Of a stretch of DNA of 64,000 bases, positions 48,180 to 59,012 are shown piece after piece. Every line of letters begins with the position of its first letter. Within the stretch, counting starts at the first letter, position 1. The DNA comes from Berberis thunbergii. Its lineage: Eukaryota > Streptophyta > Magnoliopsida > Ranunculales > Berberidaceae. The translations under genes were made by a program, and so were the position numbers. Below the pieces are notes generated by a model. The model was not told the DNA's origin and made no database searches. It worked only from the letters and a program-made list of their open reading frames with translations. The stretch is from assembly GCA_003290165.1 (NCBI GenBank), contig QNQO01000654.1, positions 372,001 to 436,000 on the forward strand, given 5' to 3'.

Positions 48180-48248
48180 GAGGAGAAGTCCACCGTGGCA
48201 GAGAAGACTCCAGCAGCAGAGAAGAAACCCAAAGCCGGGAAAAATCTC
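48180..48248 (+). pseudogene. Captured histone H2B N-terminal tail fragment
   Basis: Twenty-three codons read EEKSTVAEKTPAAEKKPKAG then KNL, the lysine/alanine/proline-rich tail characteristic of plant H2B. It begins right after an ACAG sequence and runs into unrelated GC-rich DNA. The histone fold is absent. It lies inside the CACTA element. Confidence 0.65.
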
Positions 48249-48823
48249 TCACTCGACACCCATCCCAGCTGCCTCCCTCTCCCTTCCCTTCCCCGCCTTT
48301 CCCTAGCTGCAAGAGATCTCATATTCTCCTTGATATAAGGAGGACGACGGTGGTGCCGTGGTGGTACTATATGTCCCTTATTCTCTACTCTCTATCGCCT
48401 CCGCCCACTCCAACCCCGCCATCTCCTGCATGCGTCTTCTTCTTCAGGTGAGAGATAATGTTTAGTAATTCATAACCAAGGCTAACATTTGTTGAATGTT
48501 AAAATTGCATACATTTGTCGAATGTTCTCTTTACCTTATATAATGGTGGTTGTTACTTCATTGCGTGAATTAAGCAAATGAGGCTCATCGAGGGGAAATG
48601 TTCTTTGTAACATTTTTTTTGAAAGAAAAGGCTTAGTAATTCTTTTAGCTACAGTTTATTTGATACGGTATAAGCCGTCCCTGCATTTTACTCATATTCT
48701 CTTTGATATTCTTACCACCTTTTACTCTTTTTGACTAATTCCAGTCAATTTTTTACTCTTTTTGACTAATTGAAGTGCCTTCGTTTTTATGCAGGGCGAA
48801 AGATTGTTTGATATGTATAAAAC

Positions 48824-48898
48824 TTGCAGACGCTCTTTATCGGAGGAATTTCATGGGAGACAACAGAGGAGAAACTCATGGAGCATTTCAACAATTAT
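48824..48898 (+). pseudogene. Captured RRM fragment of an hnRNP-like gene
   Basis: Encodes LFIGGISWETTEEKLMEHF, the RNP2 strand and first helix of the first RRM in plant RNP1/hnRNP A/B-like proteins, where LFIGGISWETxEExL is highly conserved. The rest of the RRM is missing. It is inside the CACTA element, about 580 bases from the H2B fragment and on the same strand. Confidence 0.75.
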
Positions 48899-49543
48899 CT
48901 AGGATTACTAACTCTTTATCATTTTTTTTCTTTGATTGTTGCAGAAGCAACTCCCAAATTAGTCTTTCAACTAATGAATGTGAGAGGACTTAGCATTGTC
49001 CATGTTAAAAGCCACTTTTAGGTATGAGAATGATTTAGAATTTTTTTTTGGATCATCTCCTGCATCTTACCCATATCCTCTTTGATATTATTACTGCCTT
49101 TCAGTCATTTTTTTACTCATATCCCGCATCTTACCCATATCCTTCATCTTACTCATATCCACTTTTTACTCATATCATTTTATTTTTTTGATCATCTCTT
49201 GCATCTTACCCATATCCTTCATTTATTTCAAGCCGAAAGATTGTTTCATTTCTTTTGCGATAGCAAATAGCCACGGCAAATACCGTCGCTAATGTTCATT
49301 TTGCGACAGTCTTAATCGAAATTTTAAACAGCTTTAGCGACGACATTTTTCGAGTTAGCGACGGTTTTTAGCCGTTGCGAATTAGCTACGGGATAGTTTA
49401 CCGTTGCTAATTCAAATAGCGACGATTAAAATAGCCACGGTATTGCGACAGTTGATGTACCATTGCTAATTCATTTTAGCAACGATTTTTTGACAATTAG
49501 CAACGATTTTTAGCCGTTGTTGAATTGTCTCTTTTTTGTAGTG

Positions 49544-50552
49544 ATTTCACATTCGTTTTTTTTTTGGCAACCAAACACCAGGAAAATTAATTTTTATTCA
49601 TTTGACAATATACATAATACCGGGTGGAGATTCGTATAATATGGTAAATATGTAAATAGACATTGAACTAATCAAACTCTGTTAAGAGTTTTCAGTTCTT
49701 TCGTAACTGGGGAGGGTAGAATGTCGGGTTCGCTTTCAATGCATTAGCATGACTTGGTTTTTGAAAATAAAATTTGACTGAGTGTATGTCTGTAAAAGTC
49801 TAAGTAGCTATAAATCAAGTGTTTTAATAAGGAAGAAAATTATTCAGGTAGCGAAGAAACTGAGAATTTAATAAACACTCAGGTTTTAAGTTTCAAGTGA
49901 AAAAACCAACAACTTTAAATAAATTTTGAATTCAAAACATTCAAGTAGTAGTAGTATTTACGAGTATGTTCAACTGCCCATACGATTGAATCCCTTAAAG
50001 CATAAGCAAAACAGTGCAATTATCAATCGCATTACTACTGAACTAATAACCCAATGTCGTATTGCTCGCCCTCTTGCTCTTTTTTTTTTCTATTTTAAAT
50101 TCCATCATTTATCACATTTTCAATTTTATATATAATCTTGGAGAATCAAATTGGGACCATCATTTATTTAAATTTTCAGTATTTCTTTTTTTGCATGATA
50201 TGGAAGCATCTTTGTTACTTTCCTCACACTTATCCAAAAGCAGAATCCAACAAAACGTTTAGTTCACTTCTCGCTCTCAGCAAAAGCTGCTGACCACAAG
50301 AAAAATTCAAGTAAACTCTGGCTTTAAATCAGCAGCAGGAATTCTGGCTCAATTTCAACAAGAAGCTTCTTCTTTATGCTCTCTTTCAGCCTGCTGCCCT
50401 CTTCCTAAGTCCTTCTCTATTTATTCTTCAATTCTCTCCAAAAGTACTAAACTCAACTCTCCCATCTCTTCGCTTCGCTTGCGAAACAACAAACAAATTC
50501 TTTTCAAAAACTCTGCAAATTAAAAAATTAACACTAGTACTACTACAACAAC
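49544..50552. other. 5' flank of EXO70
   Basis: AT-rich DNA, becoming CT-rich in the last 250 bases (TCTCTCTC-type tracts around 50370-50480), as plant 5' leaders often are. No separate gene is seen. Confidence 0.45.
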
Positions 50553-52412
50553 ATGAAGAACTTTTTTTCTTCCAACTCCAAAACACCATCTCCATCATCT
50601 TCTTCTCCTTCTACATCCGTTTCACCATTTCACCACACCTTCTCCGAGTCAATGATGGAAGAAAACATCGAAGTAGCCGAGAATTTGATCATGAAATGGA
50701 ACCCAGATCAAACTTCATCCTATTGCTCCTTCACTTCTCTTTTCGGAGAGAATCGAAAAGAAGCAAAGGAGTTCATCAAGAGTGTTGGTGATTTACGTAA
50801 AGCAATGCACTTCTTCGCTTCGGAAAATTCGAGTTCAAAGAAGCTTGTTCATGCTCAACATCTCATGCAAATTGCCATGAAAAGGCTGGAGAAGGAGTTT
50901 TATCAAATGTTATCCAAGAATCGTGACCAGCTCGACTCGGAGTCCATTTCCAGGAGGTCATCATCTTTGCATGCATCGGACAAGTCCAGGACTAGTACTT
51001 CGAGCTTTGAGGATGAAATCTGTTCCGAAGAAGAAGTTGAGAATGCAGGGGACTCGGTTTCGGAACAAGGTTCCATACTTGTTATGAGTGATTTGAAATC
51101 GATTGCGGAGTGTATGATCTCGGCCGGTTATGGTAAAGAATGTGTAAAGATATACAAAATTATCCGAAAGTCTATTGTTGACGAAAGTCTTTACAAGCTC
51201 GGAGTAGAACAAATTACTCAGAATCAGGTCCAGAAGATGGACTGGGAGCTTCTTGAGGTCAAGATCAAGAAATGGTTGCATGCTGTGAAGATCGCGATGA
51301 AAACACTCTTTGACGGAGAGCGAATTCTATGCGAGTACGTGTTTTCAACCTCCGAAGCCATTAGGCAATCTTGTTTTTCTGAAATCTCAAGAGCAGCTGC
51401 AGTGAATCTATTTACTTTCCCTGAATTAGTAGCCAAGGGAAAGAAATCATTGGAAAAAATGTTTCGAGTTCTAGACCTGTATGATGCCATTGCTGAACTA
51501 TGGCCAGAGATCGAATCGATCTTCTCTTACGAATCAACTGTGACTGTTCGATCACAAGTGCTCTCCGCGCTTGTAAGGCTCGGTGACGCTGTCCGGTCCA
51601 TACTAGTTGATTTCGAGGCTGCAGTTCAGAAGGATTCTTCGAAAACTCCTGTTCCAGGCGGGGGAATTCATCCTCTGACTCGCTATGTTATGAACTATAT
51701 GTCATTTCTTTCAGACTACAGCGGAGTCCTTGCGGATATTGTCCATGACATGCCGATGCCTGTACACGCAACGTTACCTGCCGAGAGTTGCCTAGAAGGC
51801 GAAAACTCGGTGATAGGAGCTCATTTTGCATGGTTGGTACTAGTTCTTCTTTGCAAACTCGACGGCAAAACCGAACTATACAAAGAGGTTTCACTCTCAT
51901 ATCTTTTCCTTGCAAACAATCTACACTATGTGATCTCGAAAGTCCGGGCTTCAAACCTTCGATACCTACTCGGAGAGGATTGGATTGCAAAGCATGAAAT
52001 GAAGGTGAAACAGTACTCATCAAACTACGAAAGAATGGGATGGAGTAAAGTTCTGGCAACTTTGCCTGATCCAACCGCGACCATTTCAGGAGACGTAGCA
52101 AAGGAGTGTTTCCTGAGCTTCAACTCAGCTTTCGAAGCTTCGTATCGGTTACAGTCTTCATGGGTCGTATCGGATGGAAAGCTTAGAGACGAAATCAAAG
52201 TTTCGCTTTGTAAGAAACTCGTGCCGGCCTATAAGGTGTTCTATGATGAGTACCGGGTGGTGTTGCAAAGTGAACGGAATTTTGAGACAGTTGTTAAGTA
52301 TTCTCCTGATGATTTGGGGAACTACTTGTCGGATTTGTTCTATGGGAATAGCATTTCTGGTGGTTCCTCCTCTGGGCATTCGAGTTCAAGAGGAAATTCG
52401 CGATCAAAGTAA
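50553..52412 (+). CDS. EXO70: EXO70 exocyst subunit (619 aa, intronless, probably H clade)
   Basis: Subunit of the exocyst, which tethers secretory vesicles to the plasma membrane; plants have many EXO70 paralogues, some used in defence. A single exon encodes 619 residues. The N-terminus MKNFFSSNSKTPSPSSSS is Ser-rich, followed by helical sequence with AENLIMKWNPDQTS and SLFGENRKEAKEF, and a Ser-rich linker around residues 140-165. The EXO70 domain follows (about 180-600), with VKIYKIIRKSIVDESLYKLG, LFDGERILCEYVF, PVPGGGIHPLTRYVMNYMSF and DWIAKHEMKVKQYSSNYER. It ends in a Ser/Gly/Arg tail. Lack of introns and the MKNFFSS start fit the EXO70H clade. The gene looks intact, with TAA at 52410-52412. 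CACTA elements lie on both sides, about 1 kb away. Confidence 0.92.
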   Translation: MKNFFSSNSKTPSPSSSSPSTSVSPFHHTFSESMMEENIEVAENLIMKWNPDQTSSYCSFTSLFGENRKEAKEFIKSVGDLRKAMHFFASENSSSKKLVHAQHLMQIAMKRLEKEFYQMLSKNRDQLDSESISRRSSSLHASDKSRTSTSSFEDEICSEEEVENAGDSVSEQGSILVMSDLKSIAECMISAGYGKECVKIYKIIRKSIVDESLYKLGVEQITQNQVQKMDWELLEVKIKKWLHAVKIAMKTLFDGERILCEYVFSTSEAIRQSCFSEISRAAAVNLFTFPELVAKGKKSLEKMFRVLDLYDAIAELWPEIESIFSYESTVTVRSQVLSALVRLGDAVRSILVDFEAAVQKDSSKTPVPGGGIHPLTRYVMNYMSFLSDYSGVLADIVHDMPMPVHATLPAESCLEGENSVIGAHFAWLVLVLLCKLDGKTELYKEVSLSYLFLANNLHYVISKVRASNLRYLLGEDWIAKHEMKVKQYSSNYERMGWSKVLATLPDPTATISGDVAKECFLSFNSAFEASYRLQSSWVVSDGKLRDEIKVSLCKKLVPAYKVFYDEYRVVLQSERNFETVVKYSPDDLGNYLSDLFYGNSISGGSSSGHSSSRGNSRSK

Positions 52413-53437
52413 CGCCTATTAAGTTTTCAAATGGCCGAAAATTAGAAGAATTTTTTTTTTTCTCTGTAAGTTTGTGAATTATTGTAATACACACAATACC
52501 ATTTGAATCATTACAAAACAAAGTTTTTGAGCTTTATTATTTGTGAATTATTGTTATTGAATGCAATTGAACAAAAAACAAAGTGCAGCAACAGAAATTG
52601 AAATTACAGAACTGGCCCCAACCACTGTTCTTGGTGCCTTAATGTAGAGCCGCGGCCAGATGGCACTGGGTCGTGTCGTGTCATTGTCAATTATGGTGAC
52701 ATTATTTGATCGATTCAAAACTTAACCTGTTTACAAATCGGCTGCACCGTGTTAAAAAAATTGTAATCAGAAGGTTAATTATTTGTTCTGTTTAATTTTG
52801 TAATAGCCTAAGCTATTACAACATTCCGAGAATCTGAACATGAAGGGGTTGTTAAGTAGTTGCAGCCTGCAGGAAGACTTCAGTTGATGTGTACTGTGTA
52901 TTACAATATGGTTGAATTTGGAACAAGTATCCGCAGCGGAATTCCCAAACCATTCACAAGATAACTGAGACATTCACAATAGTATGTCAATATCTGATGG
53001 AGAAACCCATGATTTTAAGGAAATGGGGAGGATGTTTCATTTTCACAAAGTTCAAATTTCTTTGGAGGGCTAGCCACTTTTTTCATGTGCCTTTTTTTTC
53101 AATGCTACAAAAAACACACCCTGTATTTTCTTGTTTGTCAACTTGGCTTGTTAAATATGCACACCCATAACCCATCCCCATCGATTTGCAAATCGACAAA
53201 CCTTGCGGACTATACAATCCATCCTTTTGAATCATTGAAAAAATTTCAACAATTATCAAATACTTTTCATCTTAGTTATAATATGTAATGTTGTAAACTT
53301 TATAATATACGTTCATCTTAATTATAATCACACACGAACAGAAGGAAAAGTCGAAGAAATGGTCAAAAAAGAGTTACTTGTTTGCTTTTGTTTTTGCTTT
53401 CATTATAATTAGTTTGAGCATAATTTATGTGCTAAGT
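52413..53437. other. 3' flank of EXO70
   Basis: AT-rich, with a probable 3' UTR in the first 150 bases. No other gene is recognised. Confidence 0.45.
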
Positions 53438-54850
53438 CACTACAACATATATGTTTTAAGTGGTGTTTCTCAAAGCGCCGGTATAGGGAAAAATGTGCCG
53501 ATTTAGATCATTGATGACATTTTTAAAAGCGCCGGTAAAAATATGTGCCGCCAAAAGATTAACGATGCTTTAAGTGAAGCGCCGGTTAAAATGAACATTT
53601 ACGGCGCTTTAGAAAGCGCTGGTAGAGCTTATATAAGCGCCGCCAAATAAATGGATACGTCAATTCCCAGTTTGATGCAAACTCCGTATTTATAACATTT
53701 TAATGGCGCTATAAACCGTGGATAAAGATATTTTGCGATGCTTTTAAAGCGCCGATTATGTTAACACCTGTAAAACCACTGTTTTGCAACCTTTTAATGT
53801 CGTTTTAAAGCGTCGGCAAAGATGGTTTTTGCGACTGTTTGAAAGCGCCGGTTGTTCTAACACATTTTAATGGCACTTTGAAAGCGTCGATTATGTTAAC
53901 ATACCTAGAAAAAAAAAATCAATTTTCCAGCTGAGCTTGTGCTTCCTGAGCCCGATGCTGGTGCCCTAACTGAGCAAGCTAGTTTTTTCCTCCATCTTAA
54001 AAATTCGACAAGAATTGAATTCCCACTCATTGCAACACCAAACCCGGCAAATGTAGCAAGGAGTATAGATAGAACAGCTTGCACATGAAGATGCAACTCC
54101 ATCAAAGCGACAAATAGCTGAGATGCAATGTTATGGGTTCATATCAACCAAATAAAACCCTTACTCTTTTTTCTCCACCAATTACACACTGCTAAATGAG
54201 GAACATAAAAAGAAAACAAATGAAGAATCATGTACTTACCATAGAGTAGAAAAGATGAGCAAAGAGAACCACCAGCACGAACTGCATTGATGCATAAACC
54301 CAGACAAATATTCTGAGCACTGACAGACCAATTTCAAAATTCAGGCATCTGATACATAATAACATAAATTAGATATATGTTGCACAAATGTTTAAGGATA
54401 ACATCACTGTATGCTATATGATCAACTTGCACGGACTCCCTGGTCATGGCACACTACTTTAATTAAAGATGATTATGATCAACATTATGTTTGAGCATCA
54501 TACAAAGCTATGCAGACTCTACACACAACTTTATAATACTTGCCCATGGTTGATGATGTCATGGATGCAAGAAGACCCAGGATGCAAAAAAAATGGCAAT
54601 GATATAACAACAACACCAGTACCCATTTTTGTGACCTGTCCAATGCAAATGTTATTAAGAAACTGTTGACAGATGTGAAGAAGAAGACTTGAAAGATTGA
54701 GCATTTACCAAAGGCTGTTCTAAGAAACAAAAATAGGCTAGCATGCTGACAATGACGAGAACGGGCACATCTTGCCAAACCCTGATAAGATTTATAGAAG
54801 GTTAAGACATGAATGATTAAGAAAAGAGGCATTGAAAAATCATAATCAGG
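53438..54850 (+). mobile_element. CACTA element, left end with captured gene (CACTA-3)
   Basis: Starts CACTACAACATATATG at 53438, followed by about ten subterminal copies of AAAGCGCCGGT or its complement (53474-53890). This is a different subterminal family from the CACTA elements at 47334 and 58476. Inside lie exon-like pieces on the minus strand (53925-54781). I could not find the matching right end before the LINE remnant starting near 55050, so the element is probably truncated and the right limit given here is only where recognisable captured sequence stops. Confidence 0.65.
53925..54781 (-). pseudogene. Captured multi-pass membrane protein gene fragment
   Basis: Four exon-like blocks with splice signals on the minus strand. 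54781-54709 encodes VWQDVPVLVIVSMLAYFCF. About 54641-54552 encodes MGTG and then, in another frame, CILGLLASMTSSTMGK. About 54345-54246 encodes GLSVLRIFVWVYASMQFVLV and ends in a GTAAGT donor. 54105-53925 encodes VQAVLSILLATFAGFGVAMS and ILVEFLRWRKK. All are strongly hydrophobic and look like successive transmembrane helices. They resemble the membrane region of plant RINGv (MARCH-type) proteins as I remember them, but I am not certain. One frame change between blocks suggests decay. No start or RING part is present. Confidence 0.5.
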
Positions 54851-55049
54851 GACGTGTCTAAAGCCTAACTCTTAACAAGTCAGTTGGATCTAACTTGATT
54901 TTGAAATTTGGTGAGTTGGATCCTATCACGCATGCATTGCACCATCTATTCACATCAAATTCAACCTTTCTTTTTTAACTTGGTGAATGCAATATTCCTG
55001 GAAAAAGGAGCTCTGCTCTGCTCTGAGGCAATTTCAAGGGCAAAACTAG

Positions 55050-56430
55050 AATTTTTTTTTTTTCAGTTTTATTCCTTCTAATCTTAACCGTTCCAAGATC
55101 TTGGGAGAAAATCTCCACTGCTGAATAGCACAAACCCTACAGCCGCCGCCGCCATCCCTGTTCCCTAAGTCGACCGGCCACCTCTTGCTTGGCTGACCAT
55201 TCTGGCCGACGAGTTGCTGGTTGGTTTGATCTCCTGGACGGTTGGTTTCCTGGACGGTTGGTTTCCTGGACGGTTGTTTCCTGGACGAGGTGCTGGTTGG
55301 TTTGTTTCCTGGACGTCGAGTTACTACCTGGTCGGTTTGTTTCTGGTTGGTCTGTTTCCTAGTCGTTCCTAGCCGTCGAGCTGCTACCTAGATTCTTGGC
55401 AATCAAGGGCTGGCTGGGTTTGTCGGGTTGATCTCTGTTGTCCCTTCAACCAGGGAGTAGATCTAGTATGTTCGTGAGGCGGATAGGTTTCTCCATAGAG
55501 GCCACACAACCAGCCAAGGGGGCTGCCCTTGCAGCTGGTAAGGAGGATGATGGATCTTCTAGGCGTTCCTTTGCGCAGGTTCTTGGGAAGGCAATGAAAG
55601 ATGACCTTGACGATAAAATGACGGATTCCATGACCTTTAGGAAAACGGTAGCCCGGCTTTGAGGCTATCCGATTCGGATGTTGCAAAAGGTGAGTCATGT
55701 TTCTAATCATATTGTCGTTATAAGTTCTCAAGTTTCAGGCCGTCGCTAGATTCGATAAGAAACTCCATTCATAGATCTTGGGGGATATCCGGAGAGTTCA
55801 TAATGGGTCTTATTGATCCTAGGCATGTGATGGTTTACCTACAATCTGAAGAAGAAGTCAAGAAAGTGTTATCCAAGGAATCCTTTACGATTCGGGGAGT
55901 TAGATATAAAATGTTTTCGTTGGCATCCAGGTTTTAGTCTACGGGCGGATCCGGAGTTGGCTTCATTATGGATTGAACTCCCTAATCTTCCTATCTTCTT
56001 TTTTCTCCCGGCAATCATGAAGGCAATTGGAGATTCCTTCAGTAACTTTCTTTGGATTGATGATGGTACAAGATACTTTGCGCGCCCAAAGGTCGCACGA
56101 ATGTGTGTTGAGATGGAAGTCTCAAAACCTCTCCCACATAAGATATGGCTTGAGAGCCCAAAATATGGAGGATATTGGCAAAAACTTGAGTATCCAGGAT
56201 TCAAATACTATGACCATTGCTCCCTAATTGGGCATGAGAAGGATTACTGTAGAAAATTGGTCGGAAGGAAGAGCGAACAACCTAAATCTGCTGGAGAACC
56301 CTATAAAGAATTTAAATCTCTTGACAAAGCCAAGCACAAACTAACTTCGGTTGAAGAGAAGCAAGATCCACATGTGCCAAAGCAAATGTATATGATGTTT
56401 GTAATTGTGTTTAAAGGGAAGAGATTATAA
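55050..56430 (+). mobile_element. LINE 5' region and ORF1 remnant (LINE-C)
   Basis: A GC-rich 5' region (GCCGCCGCCGCCATCC near 55143) leads to a frame at 55438-55662 (RSFAQVLGKAMKDD). After breaks comes 55957-56430, with SLWIELPNLPIFFFLPAIMK, ARPKVARMCVEMEVSKPLP, YWQKLEYPGFKYYDHC and GHEKDYC. This is the DUF4283-type ORF1 protein with its CCHC zinc knuckle from plant LINEs. No endonuclease or RT follows, so it is 3'-deleted. Confidence 0.7.
55237..55345 (+). repeat. Minisatellite GGTTGGTTTCCTGGACG
   Basis: A 17-bp unit GGTTGGTTTCCTGGACG is repeated in near-perfect form about three times, then in broken form with CTGGTTGGTTTG variants. It lies in the presumed 5' region of LINE-C. Confidence 0.65.
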
Positions 56431-56639
56431 AAGTGTAAATAAAAAAGTCCAATTGTATTCTTACCAATTTTGTTGTTCACCGGCAAAAACAGGTTACATA
56501 TGCTCAACCCATACTTGACCTTTAACTTAACAAGCTTGGTGAGCTAGCCCGAAATGACCCAAAACACGTGAACCTTCAACCCAAACCAGGGGGTATGCCA
56601 AATCGTCAGCCCTAGTTATAGCCTTTGAAATTCGATGGA

Positions 56640-56985
56640 AATGTTTAAACCAATTTTCAATCCATTATATTGATTCAATTTTACTTGAAAAAAAAATAAA
56701 GATAATAGAAAGGGCGATAGATTATGATCAAAAGCCAAAAAAAATTAAGAATCGAGAAAATCTCTTAAATTGTGGGTTATATAGCCTTTGAAATTCTATG
56801 AAATGTCATTATCAAATTTCGTACAAAGTGTGTTGATTCAATTTTGGTTTTTACTTAAAATACATAAAGAGGATAATAAAAAGGACGAGAGGTTAGAGAG
56901 AATAAAATAAGGAGTCACAAAAATTAAGAATCGAGAAAAATCTCCGAAATTGTGAATTATAACCTTTGAAATTGAGTGAAAATGT
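56640..56985. repeat. AT-rich tandem units, second locus
   Basis: Diverged units of about 180 bases matching those at 34650-35240 (TTGATTCAATTTT, AAAGATAATAGAAAGG, AAAATCTC, TATAGCCTTTGAAATT). They precede the second copy of the 1.5-kb unit exactly as at the first locus. Confidence 0.6.
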
Positions 56986-58475
56986 GTACAAATTTTTTAC
57001 CCACTGTTTGAATTCAAATTTTTTATGTTTACTCTTAAAGCACATTAAAGATAACACAAAAGATGGGAGAGTTTGGATAACAAGATAAAAATTGTGAGGT
57101 TTAAAATCAAGAAAAGTTAAGAATCGATAAAACTTTGAATCAATACAGTGGGTCAAAATTTTAATAACACATTTCAACCAAATATCAAAGGCTATAACCC
57201 ACAATTTCGGAAATTTTCTTTTCCATTTTTTATTTTTGTTGCTTCTGATCTTATTCTCCACAAATAAAAGTAAATCGTATGATTTTAGTATGTTTTATGA
57301 CTGTGTTCAAGGCCTAAGGACATTAACTTGTTAGTTTACTACCCTGGGACGACAAGATGGAATTCAACATGGACATCATCTAGGGTTGCTGGAGAAAGAT
57401 TAGTCAAATAAGTCGAAGTATATTATTTATAGCATAAGTAAAAGGTGTCAATTGTATATTATCTAGTGTAATGCGATTTTATTTTTCTTGTTCAAGTCAT
57501 AGTTATCGAATCCATGCATTATACACTATACACTAATATTTTCATATGAATGCATGAACGTTTAATAAGATAAACTTTGAATGTTTAATTGATTTCGTAT
57601 AATACACGTTTGAATAAAAAAAAGTTTGATTAACCGTATTTTTATATGATATTTTATTTATATAAAATTAGTGGAAGATGAATGGTAGTTGTATTCCCCG
57701 GATCCAAAAGGAAATTGTTATTCATATTTTGAATTAAATTAACATATAACTTGTTGGCTTGCAAAAGTATTTGAACCAAATAAAGGAAAACAAAAAATGT
57801 GGCTTGATATATTAGAAGATTAAGTGTAGATATCAATGAATTCATTTAAAACATGTTACACAAAATGATTAAAAAACTATCAATCTAGATCTAGATGAGT
57901 TTATTATTATATTGATGATGTTAATATTATTATTTTTTTTTATAGCAAGCATGGTTTTAAGGACCCCTGAATCTTTATATATTATGATATTAATATTACA
58001 GTGAGATTCAATTTTACATTGATGATGTTAATTTCTTTTTTGGTACATAATACGGTAAAATACTTGAATGTATGCCACATTAAATATTTAATTTTCTCAT
58101 ATATTTGACTAAATATTAGTTTAATTTGAATTATTTCCAATTCTAAAGAATATGAAGTTGGCGAAGTTTCTTTGCCATATAGGTAACTCAGATTCATAAC
58201 AGGGTGATTGCCACCATGGGCGGACCTACTAAGGGGTTTTTCGACAGTGAAAGGGGTTTTCGAAAGGAGTTTTTCAACAATGAAAGGTGGTTTTTGAAGG
58301 GGTTTTCGAATGTGGATTTCGACAGTGGAAGGTGGTTTTCGACAGTGGGGTGGATTTTGACAATGAAAGGGTTTTTCGAAGGTGGTTTTCGACAATGAAA
58401 GGTGTTTTCGAGGGGGTTCTCGAAGGTGGTTTTCGACAGTGTAAGGGTTTTTCGAAGGTGATTTTCGACAGTGCA
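56985..58475 (+). repeat. Dispersed 1.5-kb unit, copy 2
   Basis: Parallel to 35705-37270 in the same orientation with high identity, including the sequence leading to TTGCCACCATGGGCGGACCTAC and the minisatellite. The copy is interrupted at 58476 by a CACTA element; the flanking GCA at 58473-58475 would be its 3-bp target site. Confidence 0.75.
58224..58473 (+). repeat. Minisatellite, second copy
   Basis: The same TTTTCGACAGTGAAAGG/GGTTTTCGAAGG units as at 36966-37255, but with a different number and order of units, so the array has rearranged since duplication. Confidence 0.75.
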
Positions 58476-59012
58476 CACTACACCAAAAACCCCCATTAGC
58501 AACGGTTCTATACCGTGGGCGTAACCCATTGCCACAGCTAAGAGCCGTGGGCTACAGAGGCGTCGCGAAATTCTTTGTAACGGCTATAAACTGTTGCTAA
58601 ACATTGTAGCAACGGTTTTATGCTTGAATAGGGGTGGTGATTTTCAGCATTTAGCCACGGTTTTAAACCGTTGCAAGAAGAATAGCAACGGTTTTTAGCC
58701 GTGGCAAAAATAGCCACGATTTTAAGCCGTGATAAAGTATGGATACTAGCAACGGTTTTAAACCGTGTCTCATTAAGTAGCAACGGTTTTAAGCCGTGGC
58801 TAAACAGTGAGAAATAAACCGTGACAAACGTGATAGCCACGGTTTAAAACCCTGGCAAATTTTTAATTTTTTTTAAAATTTTTTTGCTATCAAATGACTT
58901 TGAGTCATTGATTCAAAATCTATAAAATAATGGAGGCAAAGTAATGTAATTAATGGAGGCAAAGTAATGTAATTAATAAGAAAATGTATTATATTGAGTC
59001 AAAATCTATACA

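Larger units (their letters stand above)
47334..49543 (+). mobile_element. Non-autonomous CACTA transposon with captured gene fragments (CACTA-2)
   Basis: The left end CATTACAAAAAAAGGC and right end CTCTTTTTTGTAGTG are inverted copies of the CACTA-type terminus. Both ends carry many subterminal copies of a motif like TAGCGACGGTTTT/AAACCGTCGCTAA (47380-47840 and 49265-49520), the usual En/Spm layout. Flanking trinucleotides are ATA and ATT, a near match to the 3-bp target duplication. No transposase is present. The interior (48178-49020) holds host-gene pieces. An (AT)n tract (about 47605-47656) and CCTTCCCTAGTAGAAA repeats (47845-47980) also lie inside. Length is 2210 bp. Confidence 0.85.
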
